Numbered from the stretch's first letter, positions 1-10,192 are shown. The stretch is DNA of 64,000 nt from Ammoniphilus sp. YIM 78166 (GCF_004522215.1 NZ_SDLR01000004.1:558001-622000), one strand, 5' to 3'. Made by a program: numbers and translations. The notes: generated from the letters alone by a model not told the origin.

Positions 1-12
1 ATTGGAATTTGA

Positions 13-1428
<1,416 letters not shown>

Positions 1429-1463
1429 GCTGACCCTGACCTTTCAAGGGGAGGAGCGAAAAC

Positions 1464-1874
1464 ATGGATACTGTAAAAGTAGAAGTAGTGACTCCTGAAC
1501 GGGTAGTTTATAGCGGAGACGCCAAGATCGTCGTCGTGAAGGGTATTGAAGGGGAGCTCGGTATTTTGCCGAACCACATTCCTTTCGTTACACCGTTAAA
1601 AATCGCACCTGTTCAGGTGAAAAATGCAGGCAGTGAAGATCTAATCGCGGTGAGCGGCGGCTTCATGGAAGTCCGTAAGGATAAGATCACGATTCTTGCT
1701 GAATCGGCTGAGCTTCCTCAGGACATCGATGTCAACCGTGCTCAAGCATCCAAAGAACGCGCAGAACGCCGTTTGGCTGAAAGCCGTCAGGATAACTTAG
1801 ATTTTAAACGTGCTCAATTGGCTCTACAACGCGCCCTTGTCCGTATTCAAGTCGGAAGCAAAGGCAAGAAGTAA
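1464..1874 (+). CDS. atpC: ATP synthase F1 subunit epsilon
   Basis: Epsilon subunit of F1, part of the central stalk; it couples rotation and inhibits ATP hydrolysis through its C-terminal helices. The 136 residues show the N-terminal beta-sandwich (KVEVVTPERVVYSG, GELGILPNHIPFVTPL, SGGFMEV) and a helical C-terminus rich in Arg/Glu/Gln (RAQASKERAERRLAE). The ribosome binding site GGGGAGG precedes the ATG. It is the last gene of the atp operon and is followed within about 20 bases by a rho-independent terminator. Confidence 0.98.
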   Translation: MDTVKVEVVTPERVVYSGDAKIVVVKGIEGELGILPNHIPFVTPLKIAPVQVKNAGSEDLIAVSGGFMEVRKDKITILAESAELPQDIDVNRAQASKERAERRLAESRQDNLDFKRAQLALQRALVRIQVGSKGKK

Positions 1875-1891
1875 GAGCTTAGGTCGAGAAG

Positions 1892-1919
1892 CCCTTAACC
1901 TTTTGGTTAGGGGTTTTTC
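1892..1919 (+). terminator. Terminator of the atp operon
   Basis: CCCTTAACC and GGTTAGGGG form a 9-bp stem (one G-U pair) around a TTTT loop and are followed by TTTTT. It lies 17 bases after the atpC stop. Confidence 0.85.
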
Positions 1920-1948
1920 TTGTTGCTTGGCGTTGTTAATGGTGTTTG

Positions 1949-1997
1949 ATAATTTCTAAATATGTATGATAAAATGCAAATATGTAAGAAAATTATC
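1949..1997 (+). promoter_or_regulatory. Putative operator/promoter of the toxin-antitoxin pair
   Basis: Two direct copies of AAATATGTA (1958-1966 and 1978-1986) lie 20 bp apart, about two helical turns. They are nested in a near-perfect inverted repeat GATAATTTC / GAAAATTATC (1949-1957 and 1988-1997). It ends about 14 bases before the antitoxin start, where autoregulating AbrB/VapB-type antitoxins normally bind. The binding role is inferred. Confidence 0.5.
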
Positions 1998-2011
1998 AAG
2001 GTGGTGAGAAA

Positions 2012-2269
2012 GTGGAGAACACCTTAAAAGCATCTGAAAGTGAAATAAGACAGCGTTATCAAACAACGATCCCACAAGAAATTAGAGATCAAGCTAAATT
2101 AGATGTCGGTGACAATTTAATTTGGAAGTATGACAAAACAAGAGATGAAATTATCGTCATTAGAAAACCTAAAAGTTTTTCCGATGCGATATGGGGACTT
2201 GGCAAAGAAATGTGGGAAAACGAATCTACTGATGAGTATATTAGAAAGGAACGTAAAGGATGGGAATAG
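2012..2269 (+). CDS. AbrB/SpoVT-family antitoxin-like protein (VapB-like)
   Basis: Small 85-residue DNA-binding protein with an AbrB-type swapped-hairpin signature: RYQTTIPQEIRDQAKLDVGDNLIWKYD, where the TTIP-x-EIR and L-x-VGD positions are the family hallmarks. The acidic C-terminal tail (KEMWENESTDEYIRKE) would be the toxin-binding segment. It starts with GTG behind AAGGTGGTGAG. Its last codons overlap the start of a PIN-domain gene, the usual translationally coupled VapBC arrangement. It probably represses its own operon through the repeats just upstream. No close gene name is claimed. Confidence 0.8.
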   Translation: MENTLKASESEIRQRYQTTIPQEIRDQAKLDVGDNLIWKYDKTRDEIIVIRKPKSFSDAIWGLGKEMWENESTDEYIRKERKGWE

Positions 2270-2709
2270 ATAATGCTCTAGAAGGGTATAAAAAAGTGGC
2301 ATTAGACACTAACATTTTCATCTATGCGTTCGAACAGCATCCTACTTATGGTCAAGTTGTAAAAAGGATATTTGATAAGATTGAACAAGGTCATTTAACT
2401 GGTACTACATCAACGTTAACTTTGACTGAGATACTTGTTAAACCTATCAAAGAAGGCAATAACATGTTAGAAAGAAGATACAAACTTTTAATAAATAATT
2501 TCCCAAATCTTGAAGTAGTGCATGTAGACATTGCGGTAAGCGAGCAGGCAGCGTTATTAAGAGGTAAGTATGGACTGAAAACTCCTGATGCCATACAGGT
2601 TGCTTCTGCAATGGTTTCAAATTCAGATGTATTTATAAGCAACGATGTTAGACTGGAAGCAGTAAAAGAAATTCCAGTATTTTCGGTTGGTAAGATTATC
2701 GAGTCTTAA
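2260..2709 (+). CDS. PIN-domain ribonuclease toxin (VapC-like)
   Basis: 149-residue PIN-domain protein, a probable Mg-dependent RNase toxin neutralised by the upstream AbrB-like partner. Acidic metal-binding positions are visible: Asp in ALDTNIFIYAFE (near residue 17), Glu in TLTEIL, Asp in KTPDAIQVASA and the SNDVRL segment near the C-terminus, matching the family order. The ATG lies inside the 3' end of the antitoxin gene, so translation is coupled. A terminator follows. The pair is an accessory insertion between the atp and nuo operons. RNA target is unknown. Confidence 0.85.
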   Translation: MGIDNALEGYKKVALDTNIFIYAFEQHPTYGQVVKRIFDKIEQGHLTGTTSTLTLTEILVKPIKEGNNMLERRYKLLINNFPNLEVVHVDIAVSEQAALLRGKYGLKTPDAIQVASAMVSNSDVFISNDVRLEAVKEIPVFSVGKIIES

Positions 2710-2740
2710 TTAAAGGGGCTCAATTATGACGTAAACCTAA

Positions 2741-2767
2741 AATCATCATGAATGATGATTTTTTTTT
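2741..2767 (+). terminator. Terminator after the toxin-antitoxin pair
   Basis: Perfect 9-bp stem AATCATCAT / ATGATGATT with a two-base loop and a run of seven T. It lies about 30 bases after the toxin stop. Confidence 0.8.
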
Positions 2768-3021
2768 GAACAAATATTAAGAACCAACACATTTCGCTCT
2801 GTGTACGGACATGAATAACGAAATAAACGAACTGCTGACCGCATAATTAAAAAGTTTAGGAAAACTTTAGAATTTCTTTTATGTTAAACCTTTACAAGTG
2901 GACAAATTTGGATTAACTTAAGGTTAGTGGAGAGTGATAGTCGGATAGACCTATCAGGTTGGACTTGATAGTTCTTATTACATATATAAGCTAGCTACTT
3001 GATATCAAGGGGGATAATAGG
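2768..3021. other. Intergenic stretch upstream of the XRE regulator
   Basis: AT-rich, 254 bases, no coding potential seen. Short partial repeats around GGATAGACCTATC (2943-2955) and the palindrome TTGATATCAA just before the regulator could be autoregulatory sites. Nothing else is recognisable. Confidence 0.4.
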
Positions 3022-3360
3022 ATGTCTTCATTAGGTCGTGAGTTAAAGCGGTTACGAGAATTACGAGGATTAACATTAGAAGAAGCATCGAATCGAGTAG
3101 AAATTACAAGACAATATTTAAGTATGCTTGAAAAAGGACAAAGAAAGTCGGCCTCCTTTGACATTATGAATCGAATTTCAGAGATTTACGATGTCCCTAT
3201 GGATTACTTGAGAAAGTTTATTGCAGAATCGGCAAAAGAATTAACGGAAGAAGAATTGCGGATATGGACGGAACTAAACCGACGGGCGGAAGAAGAAGTA
3301 TATAAAATGGGTAATCATCTAGGTAATGTTATGGCAGATGATCATAAACAAAGCAGTTAA
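3022..3360 (+). CDS. XRE-family helix-turn-helix regulator
   Basis: 112-residue DNA-binding protein. Residues 5-65 form an HTH_3/XRE domain (LKRLRELRGLTLEEASNRVEITRQYLSMLEKGQRKSAS region, then DIMNRISEIYDVPMDYL). The C-terminal half is acidic and helical (ELTEEELRIWTELNRRAEEEVYKMG) and could mediate oligomerisation. Ribosome binding site AAGGGGGATAATAGG precedes the ATG. It is a single-gene unit bounded by terminators, next to an IS remnant. Sequence resembles immunity-repressor-like XRE proteins more than SinR. The target is unknown; self-regulation is likely. Confidence 0.85.
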   Translation: MSSLGRELKRLRELRGLTLEEASNRVEITRQYLSMLEKGQRKSASFDIMNRISEIYDVPMDYLRKFIAESAKELTEEELRIWTELNRRAEEEVYKMGNHLGNVMADDHKQSS

Positions 3361-3365
3361 CGAGG

Positions 3366-3394
3366 GCGATGGCGAAAGAGGTCATCGCTTTTTT
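3366..3394 (+). terminator. Terminator after the XRE regulator
   Basis: GCGATG / CATCGC stem (6 bp) with an 11-base loop, followed by a T-rich run. It begins 5 bases after the stop codon. Confidence 0.75.
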
Positions 3395-3481
3395 GTTTTT
3401 TTTTTGTTTTATATGTGGGTGTAGGGGATAGTGTGTTTATCGCTTTCAGTTATAGAACATTGTGGGTGATGTGTGGATGTT

Positions 3482-3514
3482 ATGTAGATGGTATGCAGAT
3501 GGTATGCAGATGGA
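3482..3514 (+). repeat. Three tandem 11-bp units
   Basis: ATGTAGATGGT, ATGCAGATGGT and ATGCAGATGGA lie head to tail immediately beyond the 3' end of the degenerate transposase gene. A short tandem array, possibly slippage next to the IS remnant. Confidence 0.7.
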
Positions 3515-3537
3515 ATGTGGAATGAAGAAACAAAAGT

Positions 3538-4269
3538 TTACGAGACGGACTTAATAGTCCTATAGGTCTGATCAATTGAAATCGAGCTTGATATTAAAAG
3601 AAAATCGGTCATGGTCTCCACTAGAACATTTTTACTCCTGCTGAAAACAAAACGGAACCAACTGACATAGCGTCCAAGGTACTTCTCTTTGATCCAATTA
3701 AAATGGCGAATCCAAAAGATAAAATGGGAGCTTTCCATTTCCGATACGACATATCTAGGAGGATGGATTCCAACTGGAAGGTATCCATCTGTATGGGTAT
3801 GAATTTGGTAGTCTAGGAAGAGTTGGATAGCGCGACTGAGTTTATGCCGCCAGTAGAAAAGGGTCACATAGGAAATGCCCACACAAATGGCAGAAACTCG
3901 AAGAGATTCTCCTTGTACCATGCATTTTAAGAAAGGGATCCATTTATCAGGGTAATGAGTGCGGTGGACAGGGGTATTGGTATAGTCATTAAAGGTACGT
4001 GAGCAAGACTTGCATTTGTAACGTTGGCGATCTCGATATCGGCCGTGGCCAATGATATGGGAACTTGAACAATGGGGGCAGGCAATGGTGGATGCTTGTT
4101 TGGAGGCGAGAAGTTTTTGAAAAAGAGTTTTGATCGATTCTGCATCGGTATAGCGTATGTAGGACTGGCGAAGAGAAGGTCGCTTATTATACTTAGTAGA
4201 AAGTATCGTACGCATAAGGCTACGATTAGTAACTCTCTTATAAGAAAGAGGGAACTTTATCACAGACAT
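3538..4269 (-). pseudogene. IS1595-like transposase, internally deleted
   Basis: The reading frame encodes 243 residues. The N-terminal half is intact: an IS1595-type zinc ribbon (CPHCSSSHIIGHGRYRDRQ then YKCKSCSRTF) and a helix-turn-helix/linker (THYPDKWIPFLKCM, VGISYVTLFYWRHKL). The C-terminal part keeps the tail-like YLGRYVSWFRF motif. The central DDE/ISXO2 nuclease core, expected at about 130 residues with a DET-type first catalytic acid, is missing or out of frame. Full-length relatives are usually above 300 residues. I therefore call an inactive remnant. It sits in an accessory patch between the atp and nuo operons; terminal inverted repeats were not found. Confidence 0.7.
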
Positions 4270-4358
4270 CTCTCCTTTCGGAACGTATGTTCTTATTATA
4301 AATCAATCCCTCTCTTGCCGTCCACCCACAATGTTCTTTAACTGAAAGGCACTAAGAC

Positions 4359-4838
4359 CTATTTCCCCCCTAGACCATGCTCTTTTGCTATTTCATCTAA
4401 AAACATCTCACAGGAGCGCCGCACAATATGATAGGTTTCTAAAAAGGCTTCATCCCCTAAGCTCCATGGATCCGGGACATCTTCACCCAGCCCCAACTCG
4501 TCAAAGTCACGCATCAAGAATAGCTTTCCTTTTAATGCCCCGAGTTTGGTAATGTTGCGCCGATTGGATGAATCCATGGCTATGACGTAATCCCACTGAT
4601 CAAGATCCTGCCCCGTGAATTGACGAGCCCGCTGAGTGTCAATAGAAATTCCATGGCGAAGGGCAACTCGTCGAGATCCCGGGTCAGGCTGTTTGCCTAC
4701 GTGGTAGGCTGCCGTTCCGGCAGAGTCAATGTAAAAACAATCCTCCCAACCTTTTTCCCGGACTAACTCACGGAAAATCCCTTCACCTAAGGGCGATCGG
4801 CAGATGTTGCCTAGGCAGACGAATATGACTTTTATCAC
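4359..4838 (-). CDS. Low-molecular-weight protein-tyrosine phosphatase
   Basis: 159-residue cytoplasmic phosphatase that removes phosphate from protein tyrosines (or arginines in some Bacillota members). The P-loop CLGNICRSPLGEG lies at residues 8-20 with catalytic Cys8 and Arg14. The general-acid loop DVPDPWSLGDEAF carries the catalytic Asp-Pro near residue 130. It is transcribed alone, divergent from the nuo operon. In EPS-producing bacteria such enzymes often oppose BY-kinases; the only BY-kinase in this window is far away at 23 kb, so that link is speculative. Start chosen at the ATG after AGGAGGTTAC. Confidence 0.92.
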   Translation of the reverse strand: MIKVIFVCLGNICRSPLGEGIFRELVREKGWEDCFYIDSAGTAAYHVGKQPDPGSRRVALRHGISIDTQRARQFTGQDLDQWDYVIAMDSSNRRNITKLGALKGKLFLMRDFDELGLGEDVPDPWSLGDEAFLETYHIVRRSCEMFLDEIAKEHGLGGK

Positions 4839-4941
4839 AACTTGTAACCTCCTTTTTTGTTACTATATCAAAGATGCGGGAATATAAGTATACAATCTAA
4901 AGAGGAGGGGGAAGGAAAGGAAAAACATTTAAGTTGAAAGT

Positions 4942-4971
4942 TAGACACGGCGGTAAACTATTTGTTATACT
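4942..4971 (+). promoter_or_regulatory. Candidate promoter of the nuo operon
   Basis: TAGACA and TATACT lie 18 bases apart, about 55 bases upstream of nuoA and downstream of the divergent phosphatase start. The -35 is weak, so this is a tentative sigma-A call. Confidence 0.4.
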
Positions 4972-5024
4972 GTTCTATGGAATGTGATGTATTAATTTTT
5001 TTGAGGTAATGGAGGGAAAAGCAA

Positions 5025-5393
5025 ATGGCTGAATTGTACTCCAATAATTACCTGATTGTCGCCATATTTTTATTCCTGGGGTTAGCCCTTCCGGTTGGAG
5101 CGTTGACTGCGGGGCGTTTTTTGCGTCCACATAACCCGCATGATGCCAAGCGGACCACGTATGAGAGCGGGATAGATCCCATTGGAGGCAGTTGGGTACA
5201 GTTCAACGTAAAATACTACATGTATGCTCTTTTGTTTGTAGTATTTGATGTTGAGACGATCTTTTTATATCCTTGGGCCGTTGCCTACGAAGAACTAGGA
5301 CTTTTTGCACTTGTTGAGATGCTTATCTTCGTTGTGCTGTTGCTCATTGGTTTAATCTATGCCTGGAAAAAGAAGGTGCTAGAATGGAACTAA
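5025..5393 (+). CDS. nuoA: NADH-quinone oxidoreductase subunit A
   Basis: Membrane subunit of respiratory complex I at the junction with the peripheral arm. The 122 residues contain three transmembrane helices and the conserved loop [10 protein letters not shown] followed by [23 protein letters not shown], diagnostic of NuoA/ND3. Ribosome binding site GGAGGG precedes the ATG. First of eleven tightly packed nuo genes; it overlaps nuoB by 10 bases. Confidence 0.97.
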   Translation: MAELYSNNYLIVAIFLFLGLALPVGALTAGRFLRPHNPHDAKRTTYESGIDPIGGSWVQFNVKYYMYALLFVVFDVETIFLYPWAVAYEELGLFALVEMLIFVVLLLIGLIYAWKKKVLEWN

Positions 5394-5908
5394 AATTTAA
5401 TTTAGAAGGCATCTCTCCTGAGGAACAAGAAGAGCTCAATCGTAACGTATTCGTTACTTCCCTTGAGCAAGTGAAAGCATGGTCTCGGAGTAACTCGCTA
5501 TGGCCCCTCGGTTTTGGTCTGGCCTGCTGTGCGATCGAAATGATGGCGACTGGCGGTGCTCACTATGACTTTGACCGATTCGGGGTTATTTTCCGTGCCT
5601 CCCCGCGTCATTCCGACTTAATGATCGTGGCGGGTACGGTTACGAAAAAAATGGCGCCTGCGCTACGACGTTTGTATGACCAGATGCCTGAGCCGAAGTA
5701 TGTAATTGCAATGGGAGTCTGTGCTACCGCTGGGGGTCCGTATGTAAATTCGTATTCCGTAGTCAAGGGAGTGGACCAGATCGTCCCTGTTGACGTATAT
5801 ATCCCTGGCTGTCCACCGAACCCTGCTGCGCTTATTTACGGGGTGAATAAGCTGCAGGAGAAGATTCGCTGGGAAGCGAAGACTGGGAAGAAGGTGACCA
5901 GTCAGTGA
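5384..5908 (+). CDS. nuoB: NADH-quinone oxidoreductase subunit B
   Basis: Peripheral-arm subunit holding the terminal [4Fe-4S] cluster N2 that reduces quinone. The 174 residues carry the four cysteine ligands: the adjacent pair in [11 protein letters not shown], one in GVCATAGG and one in [13 protein letters not shown]. The start overlaps nuoA and the stop overlaps the GTG of nuoC, so the genes are translationally coupled. Confidence 0.98.
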   Translation: MELKFNLEGISPEEQEELNRNVFVTSLEQVKAWSRSNSLWPLGFGLACCAIEMMATGGAHYDFDRFGVIFRASPRHSDLMIVAGTVTKKMAPALRRLYDQMPEPKYVIAMGVCATAGGPYVNSYSVVKGVDQIVPVDVYIPGCPPNPAALIYGVNKLQEKIRWEAKTGKKVTSQ

Positions 5909-7143
5909 GCGACAAGCCATTCAACGAAATGACAGAAGAAGAGAAGAAAGCGGCGAAAGCCAAAGCAATTGCTGAAGCCAAAGCGAAAGCTCAGGCCAAG
6001 CTCAGAGGGGAAGAACCGCCTGCAGCTGAAGCGCCAGCCCCAGCTGCGGAGAAGCCTTTCTCCGAAATGACAGAAGAAGAGAAGAAGGCAGCCAAAGCTA
6101 AAGCAATTGCCGAAGCCAAGGCAAAGGCCCAAGCCAAGCTGAAGGGTGAGGAAGTCGCAGCGCCAGCTCCAACCGCAGAAAAACCTTTCTCCGAAATGAC
6201 GGACGAAGAAAAGAAAGCGGCGAAAGCGAAGGCGATTGCAGAAGCCAAAGCCAAGGCCCAAGCCAAGCTGAAGGGTGAGGAAGCCCCAGCCCCTGCAGCA
6301 GAGAAACCTTTCTCCGAAATGACGGATGAAGAGAAGAAAGCGGCCAAAGCCAAAGCGATCGCCGAAGCGAAGGCCAAGGCAGCAGCGAAGTTGCAAGGGG
6401 AAGCCGCCCCGCCGGCCGTTCCTGATAAACCTCTAAGCGAAATGACCGATGAAGAGAAAAAAGCCGCCAAAGCCGCTGCTGTTGCTGCCGCCAAAGCCAA
6501 AGCTGCAGCCGCGATGAAGGAAAAGGAAGGCGGAGCTCCAGCATCAGCAGATGATGAGAAGGCGAAAGCGATTGCAGCAGCAAAAGCCAAGGCCGCTGCA
6601 GCAGCAGCTGCCAAAACGAAAGCCGCAGCTGAAGAAGCCCCGGCCGCACCGAAAGAGCCATCACCGAAGCAGCCTGTGCTGGATCGAATCGTCAGCATCC
6701 TCACGCAAGAGTTAGGCAGTGATGTGGTGGAAGAGTCCTACATCAAAGAAAACAGCAAGCACATGCCTACGATCGTTGTGAAACGGGAAAAATGGCTAGA
6801 AACAGCCACTCTTCTTAAAAATCATTCGGATTTATCCTTTGATTATGTCTCCAATTTACTTGGTGTGGATTACAAAACTCATTTAGAGAGTGTAACCTAC
6901 CTATATTCTTATCCGAACAAGCATTCACTCGCTGTCCGAGTGAAAACGAAAGACCGAGAGGATACCAAACTAGCTTCCGTGGCTAGCCTTTGGGCAGGAG
7001 CCAATTGGCACGAACGCGAAAGCTATGATTTGCTAGGAATCGTTTATGAAGGCCATCCAGACTTGCGCCGGATCATGCTGACAGACGATTGGGTCGGGCA
7101 TCCTCTTCGCAAAGACTACGAGCAATATGACGAGGAGGTGTAA
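5905..7143 (+). CDS. nuoC: NADH-quinone oxidoreductase subunit C with Lys/Ala-repeat N-terminal extension
   Basis: Peripheral-arm subunit (30 kDa type). The conserved NuoC domain occupies only about residues 258-412 ([63 protein letters not shown]). Residues 4 to about 250 are a low-complexity extension of five related units starting KPFSEMT[ED][10 protein letters not shown], at residues 4, 50, 93, 134 and 175, followed by more Ala/Lys. The domain alone would be about 155 residues, so the protein is more than doubled. Start is GTG overlapping the nuoB stop. The extension is expected to be helical, highly charged and cytoplasmic; its role is unknown. Similar tails are known in Paenibacillaceae-type NuoC. 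Confidence 0.95.
   Translation: MSDKPFNEMTEEEKKAAKAKAIAEAKAKAQAKLRGEEPPAAEAPAPAAEKPFSEMTEEEKKAAKAKAIAEAKAKAQAKLKGEEVAAPAPTAEKPFSEMTDEEKKAAKAKAIAEAKAKAQAKLKGEEAPAPAAEKPFSEMTDEEKKAAKAKAIAEAKAKAAAKLQGEAAPPAVPDKPLSEMTDEEKKAAKAAAVAAAKAKAAAAMKEKEGGAPASADDEKAKAIAAAKAKAAAAAAAKTKAAAEEAPAAPKEPSPKQPVLDRIVSILTQELGSDVVEESYIKENSKHMPTIVVKREKWLETATLLKNHSDLSFDYVSNLLGVDYKTHLESVTYLYSYPNKHSLAVRVKTKDREDTKLASVASLWAGANWHERESYDLLGIVYEGHPDLRRIMLTDDWVGHPLRKDYEQYDEEV
5914..6549 (+). repeat. Coding tandem repeats in nuoC
   Basis: Five in-frame units of about 123-138 bases begin at 5914, 6052, 6181, 6304 and 6427. Each starts with the codons for K-P-[FL]-[NS]-E-M-T and continues Lys/Ala-rich. The protein repeat is better conserved than the DNA, suggesting selection rather than recent slippage. 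Confidence 0.9.
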
Positions 7144-7148
7144 TCGTC

Positions 7149-8252
7149 ATGACCTTAAGAACAGAAGAAATGACCTTGAACGTCGGGCCTCAGCATCCGA
7201 GTACCCACGGGGTATTGCGATTGGTAGTTACACTCGATGGGGAAACCATTAAGCATGTCGATCCGGTGGTTGGATATTTGCATAGAGGGACCGAAAAGCT
7301 AGCGGAAGACCTCAACTACACGCAGATTATCCCTTATACGGATCGGATGGACTATTTGGCTGCCATGACGAACAATTATAATCTCGTACACTGTGTGGAA
7401 ACAGCACTCGGTTTAGAGATTCCGGAAAAAGCAGAATACCTGCGCATCATCGTAATGGAAATGAACCGCATTGCCAGTCACTTGGTGTGGTTCGGAACCT
7501 ACCTTTTGGACATCGGAGCGATGAGCCCTTTCCTTTATGCCTTCCGTGATCGGGAAGCCATTCTAGGCATGTTTAACGAGCTCTGTGGTGCTAGACTTAC
7601 CTACAACTATATGCGTGTAGGGGGCTTGAAGTGGGACACCCCTCCAGGCTGGCTGGATAAAGTCAGAGAGTTTGTCCCTTACTTTAGAAAAGAGCTAGAA
7701 GGCTATCATAACTTAGTTTCCGGTAACGAGATTTTCCTTAAGCGGGTTATCGGAGTTGGAACGTATAACGCCGAGCAGGCCATTAATTATGGCATGAGCG
7801 GGGTAAACCTACGTTGCACCGGCGTGAAGTGGGACATTCGTAAAGATGAGCCGTATTCGATCTATGATCGATTTGACTTTGACGTACCGGTCCTAACCGA
7901 TGGAGATTGCTATGCTCGTTATCTTCTTCGCATGGAAGAGATGAAGCAATCCTTACGGATCGTCGAACAAGCACTTGCGCAATTCCCGAACGAAGGAGAG
8001 ATTATGGCAAAAGTACCGCGTGTCATCCGTCCGCCAGCAGGCGAGTGCTATACACGCATTGAAGCTCCTCGTGGAGAACTTGGTACCTATATCTTAAGTG
8101 AAGGTAAGGATAAACCGTACCGTTTGAAATTCCGACGCCCGTCGTTCGTAAACCTCTCGATTCTCCCGGAAATTTTAGTAGGAGAGAACATGGCAAACAT
8201 GATCGCCATCCTAGGTAGCATAGACATTGTTCTAGGGGAGGTTGACGCGTAA
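7149..8252 (+). CDS. nuoD: NADH-quinone oxidoreductase subunit D
   Basis: 49 kDa-type peripheral subunit that forms the quinone-binding cavity with NuoB; derived from the [NiFe]-hydrogenase large subunit but lacking the metal ligands. Length 367 residues. Diagnostic segments are LNVGPQHPSTHGVLRL at the N-terminus (the His of the quinone site), GYLHRGTEK, and the C-terminal IAILGSIDIVLGEVDA. Separate from NuoC here, not fused. Stop codon overlaps the nuoH start. Confidence 0.98.
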   Translation: MTLRTEEMTLNVGPQHPSTHGVLRLVVTLDGETIKHVDPVVGYLHRGTEKLAEDLNYTQIIPYTDRMDYLAAMTNNYNLVHCVETALGLEIPEKAEYLRIIVMEMNRIASHLVWFGTYLLDIGAMSPFLYAFRDREAILGMFNELCGARLTYNYMRVGGLKWDTPPGWLDKVREFVPYFRKELEGYHNLVSGNEIFLKRVIGVGTYNAEQAINYGMSGVNLRCTGVKWDIRKDEPYSIYDRFDFDVPVLTDGDCYARYLLRMEEMKQSLRIVEQALAQFPNEGEIMAKVPRVIRPPAGECYTRIEAPRGELGTYILSEGKDKPYRLKFRRPSFVNLSILPEILVGENMANMIAILGSIDIVLGEVDA

Positions 8253-9256
8253 TGTTGGAGTTTCTGCAACAACCTTTGAACTGGGTAAACGGATCCGTCT
8301 TTGTCCTATCTGCTGTAGCGTTATTGGGGATTGTACTAGGATTCGTAACCTATGCGATTTACTTCGAGCGTAAAGTCATTGGTTGGATCCAATTGCGTAT
8401 TGGACCGAACCGCGTTGGTCCACTTGGACTTTTACAGACCGTAGCCGACGTATTGAAGCTCTTGTTAAAAGAAGACATTATTCCTAAGCTGGCAGATCGT
8501 CCGTTGTTCCTGTTGGCTCCACTGATTGCGTTTGTTCCGGCTTTTGCCGTGTTGGCGGTCATTCCGTTTACCGAAACGCTGCATTTCGCGGACCTTGGCA
8601 TCGGTTTGCTTTACTACATTGCCGTAGCTGGGATCACCACCCTTGGGGTCATTACAGGGGGATGGGCGTCCAATAATAAATACTCATTGATGGGAAGTAT
8701 GCGTTCAGCTGCTCAGATGATCAGTTATGAAATTCCATTGATCATGTCTTTGGTTGGGGTCATCCTATGGACGGGAAGCTTGAACCTCATTGATATCGTC
8801 AATAAGCAAGCGGAGATGGGCGTTTGGTTTATCATCCCACAGTTTATTGGCTTCGTGATCTTCATCATCGCTTCCTTAGCAGAGTTGAACCGTACGCCGT
8901 TTGACTTATCTGAAGCTGAGTCGGAGTTGGTTTCCGGTTATATGACGGAGTACTCCGGGTTCCGTTATGCCTTCTTCATGCTGGCAGAGTACGTGTATGT
9001 ATTTGGAATGGCGAGCTTGACGACCGTCGTCTTCTTGGGCGGATGGTTGCCTCCGTTTGCGTTCTTAGGCTTTATTCCAGGCATCGTCTGGTTTGCTTTG
9101 AAATTTGCTACCATTGTATTCTTCCTCTTCTGGTTGCGCGCCACCATGCCGCGTCTGCGTGTGGATCAGTTGATGCAATTTGGCTGGAAGGTGCTTCTGC
9201 CGTTAGCGCTGTTGAATATCTTCTTGACCGCTTTGATGAAAGAGTTCTTAAGATAG
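8252..9256 (+). CDS. nuoH: NADH-quinone oxidoreductase subunit H
   Basis: ND1-type membrane subunit linking the quinone site to the proton channels; about eight transmembrane helices in 334 residues. Recognisable motifs include YAIYFERKVIGWIQLRIGPNRVGP-type N-terminal loop, GSMRSAAQMISYEIPL and LNRTPFDLSEAESELVSGYMTEYSG, the conserved acidic quinone-channel loop. Starts at the last base of the nuoD stop region and precedes nuoI by 10 bases. Confidence 0.98.
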   Translation: MLEFLQQPLNWVNGSVFVLSAVALLGIVLGFVTYAIYFERKVIGWIQLRIGPNRVGPLGLLQTVADVLKLLLKEDIIPKLADRPLFLLAPLIAFVPAFAVLAVIPFTETLHFADLGIGLLYYIAVAGITTLGVITGGWASNNKYSLMGSMRSAAQMISYEIPLIMSLVGVILWTGSLNLIDIVNKQAEMGVWFIIPQFIGFVIFIIASLAELNRTPFDLSEAESELVSGYMTEYSGFRYAFFMLAEYVYVFGMASLTTVVFLGGWLPPFAFLGFIPGIVWFALKFATIVFFLFWLRATMPRLRVDQLMQFGWKVLLPLALLNIFLTALMKEFLR

Positions 9257-9266
9257 GGGTGAAAAC

Positions 9267-9686
9267 ATGCTAGGTTTTGCCAAAGGGTTGACCTATACGT
9301 TGAAGCAGTTAACCCAGAAAAAGGTAACCTCCCGTTATCCCGATGAGCAAGTGATCATGCCGGACCGGTTCCGTGGCATTCAGCATTTCGATCCGGAAAA
9401 ATGCATCGTCTGCAATCAATGTGCAAGGATTTGTCCGACGAATTGCATCAACTTAACGGGGAAGGCTTCTACCGACCCGAACAAAAAAGGAAAAGTCATC
9501 GATACGTACGATATCAACTTTGAAATTTGCATTCTTTGCGACCTCTGTACCGAGGTTTGCCCGACGGAAGCGATCGTCATGACCAATAACTTCGAATTGG
9601 CTACGTTCAGCCGTGATGACTTATTTAAAGATTTGAAATGGCTTCATGAGAATAACACCAACGTCAGAAAGGATCAGGGAACGTAA
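9267..9686 (+). CDS. nuoI: NADH-quinone oxidoreductase subunit I
   Basis: Ferredoxin-like peripheral subunit carrying clusters N6a and N6b. Two [4Fe-4S] motifs are visible: CIVCNQCARICPTNCI and CILCDLCTEVCPTEAI, each CxxCxxCxxxCP. With NuoEFG absent from the operon, these clusters would be the entry wire for electrons from a non-standard donor. 139 residues; ribosome binding site AGGGGTGA; nuoJ follows after 2 bases. Confidence 0.97.
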   Translation: MLGFAKGLTYTLKQLTQKKVTSRYPDEQVIMPDRFRGIQHFDPEKCIVCNQCARICPTNCINLTGKASTDPNKKGKVIDTYDINFEICILCDLCTEVCPTEAIVMTNNFELATFSRDDLFKDLKWLHENNTNVRKDQGT

Positions 9687-9688
9687 AT

Positions 9689-10192
9689 ATGAGCGGTGAA
9701 TTTATTGCTTTCTTTATCCTGTCCCTTCTGACCATTGGCGGCGCCGTGTTCATGATCAGCTTTACCAAAGTGGTTCATCAGGTTGTGGCATTGGCCTTTA
9801 CGTTTTTAAGCATCGCAGGGCTGTATGTTTTGCTTGAAGCTGAATTTGTAGCTGTAACGCAAATCTTGGTTTACTCCGGTGCGATTTCCGTGTTAATGCT
9901 GTTTGGAATCATGCTGACGAAGCATAACGCCCAAGAGCAAGAAAAACGCGGGAAGTTCAAGTTTTTTGTGTTCCTGATCGTGGCTGGATTTTTCGCTCTC
10001 ATGTTTACGGGAATCCAGACGATGAACATCCCTGGGGATGTAGCGAACTATTCTGAGACTAATAATGTGAAGGAAATCGGCGTGCTGATGTTTTCCCAGT
10101 ATGTCATTCCTTTTGAGACGGTATCAGTCTTGCTGCTGGTTGCTCTAGTCGGAGCCATCATCTTGGCTAGAAAGGAGACCGGAGACGAATGA
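9689..10192 (+). CDS. nuoJ: NADH-quinone oxidoreductase subunit J
   Basis: ND6-type membrane subunit with five predicted transmembrane helices in 167 residues. The conserved helix [24 protein letters not shown], containing the pi-bulge region of complex I, is clear. The 3' end overlaps nuoK by 4 bases, indicating coupled translation. Confidence 0.95.
   Translation: MSGEFIAFFILSLLTIGGAVFMISFTKVVHQVVALAFTFLSIAGLYVLLEAEFVAVTQILVYSGAISVLMLFGIMLTKHNAQEQEKRGKFKFFVFLIVAGFFALMFTGIQTMNIPGDVANYSETNNVKEIGVLMFSQYVIPFETVSVLLLVALVGAIILARKETGDE

Noticed and set aside
3538..4269. Active transposase
   Set aside because: The DDE catalytic core is missing and terminal inverted repeats were not found.
4359..4838. 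Link between the tyrosine phosphatase and the EPS kinase
   Set aside because: The two genes are 18 kb apart and separated by nuo and other operons; no shared operator was found near the phosphatase.
5905..6704. CRISPR array or tandem-repeat locus
   Set aside because: The repeats are in frame, protein-level, of variable length (41-46 codons) and lie inside nuoC. Antisense frames over this region are by-products of the Lys/Ala codons.
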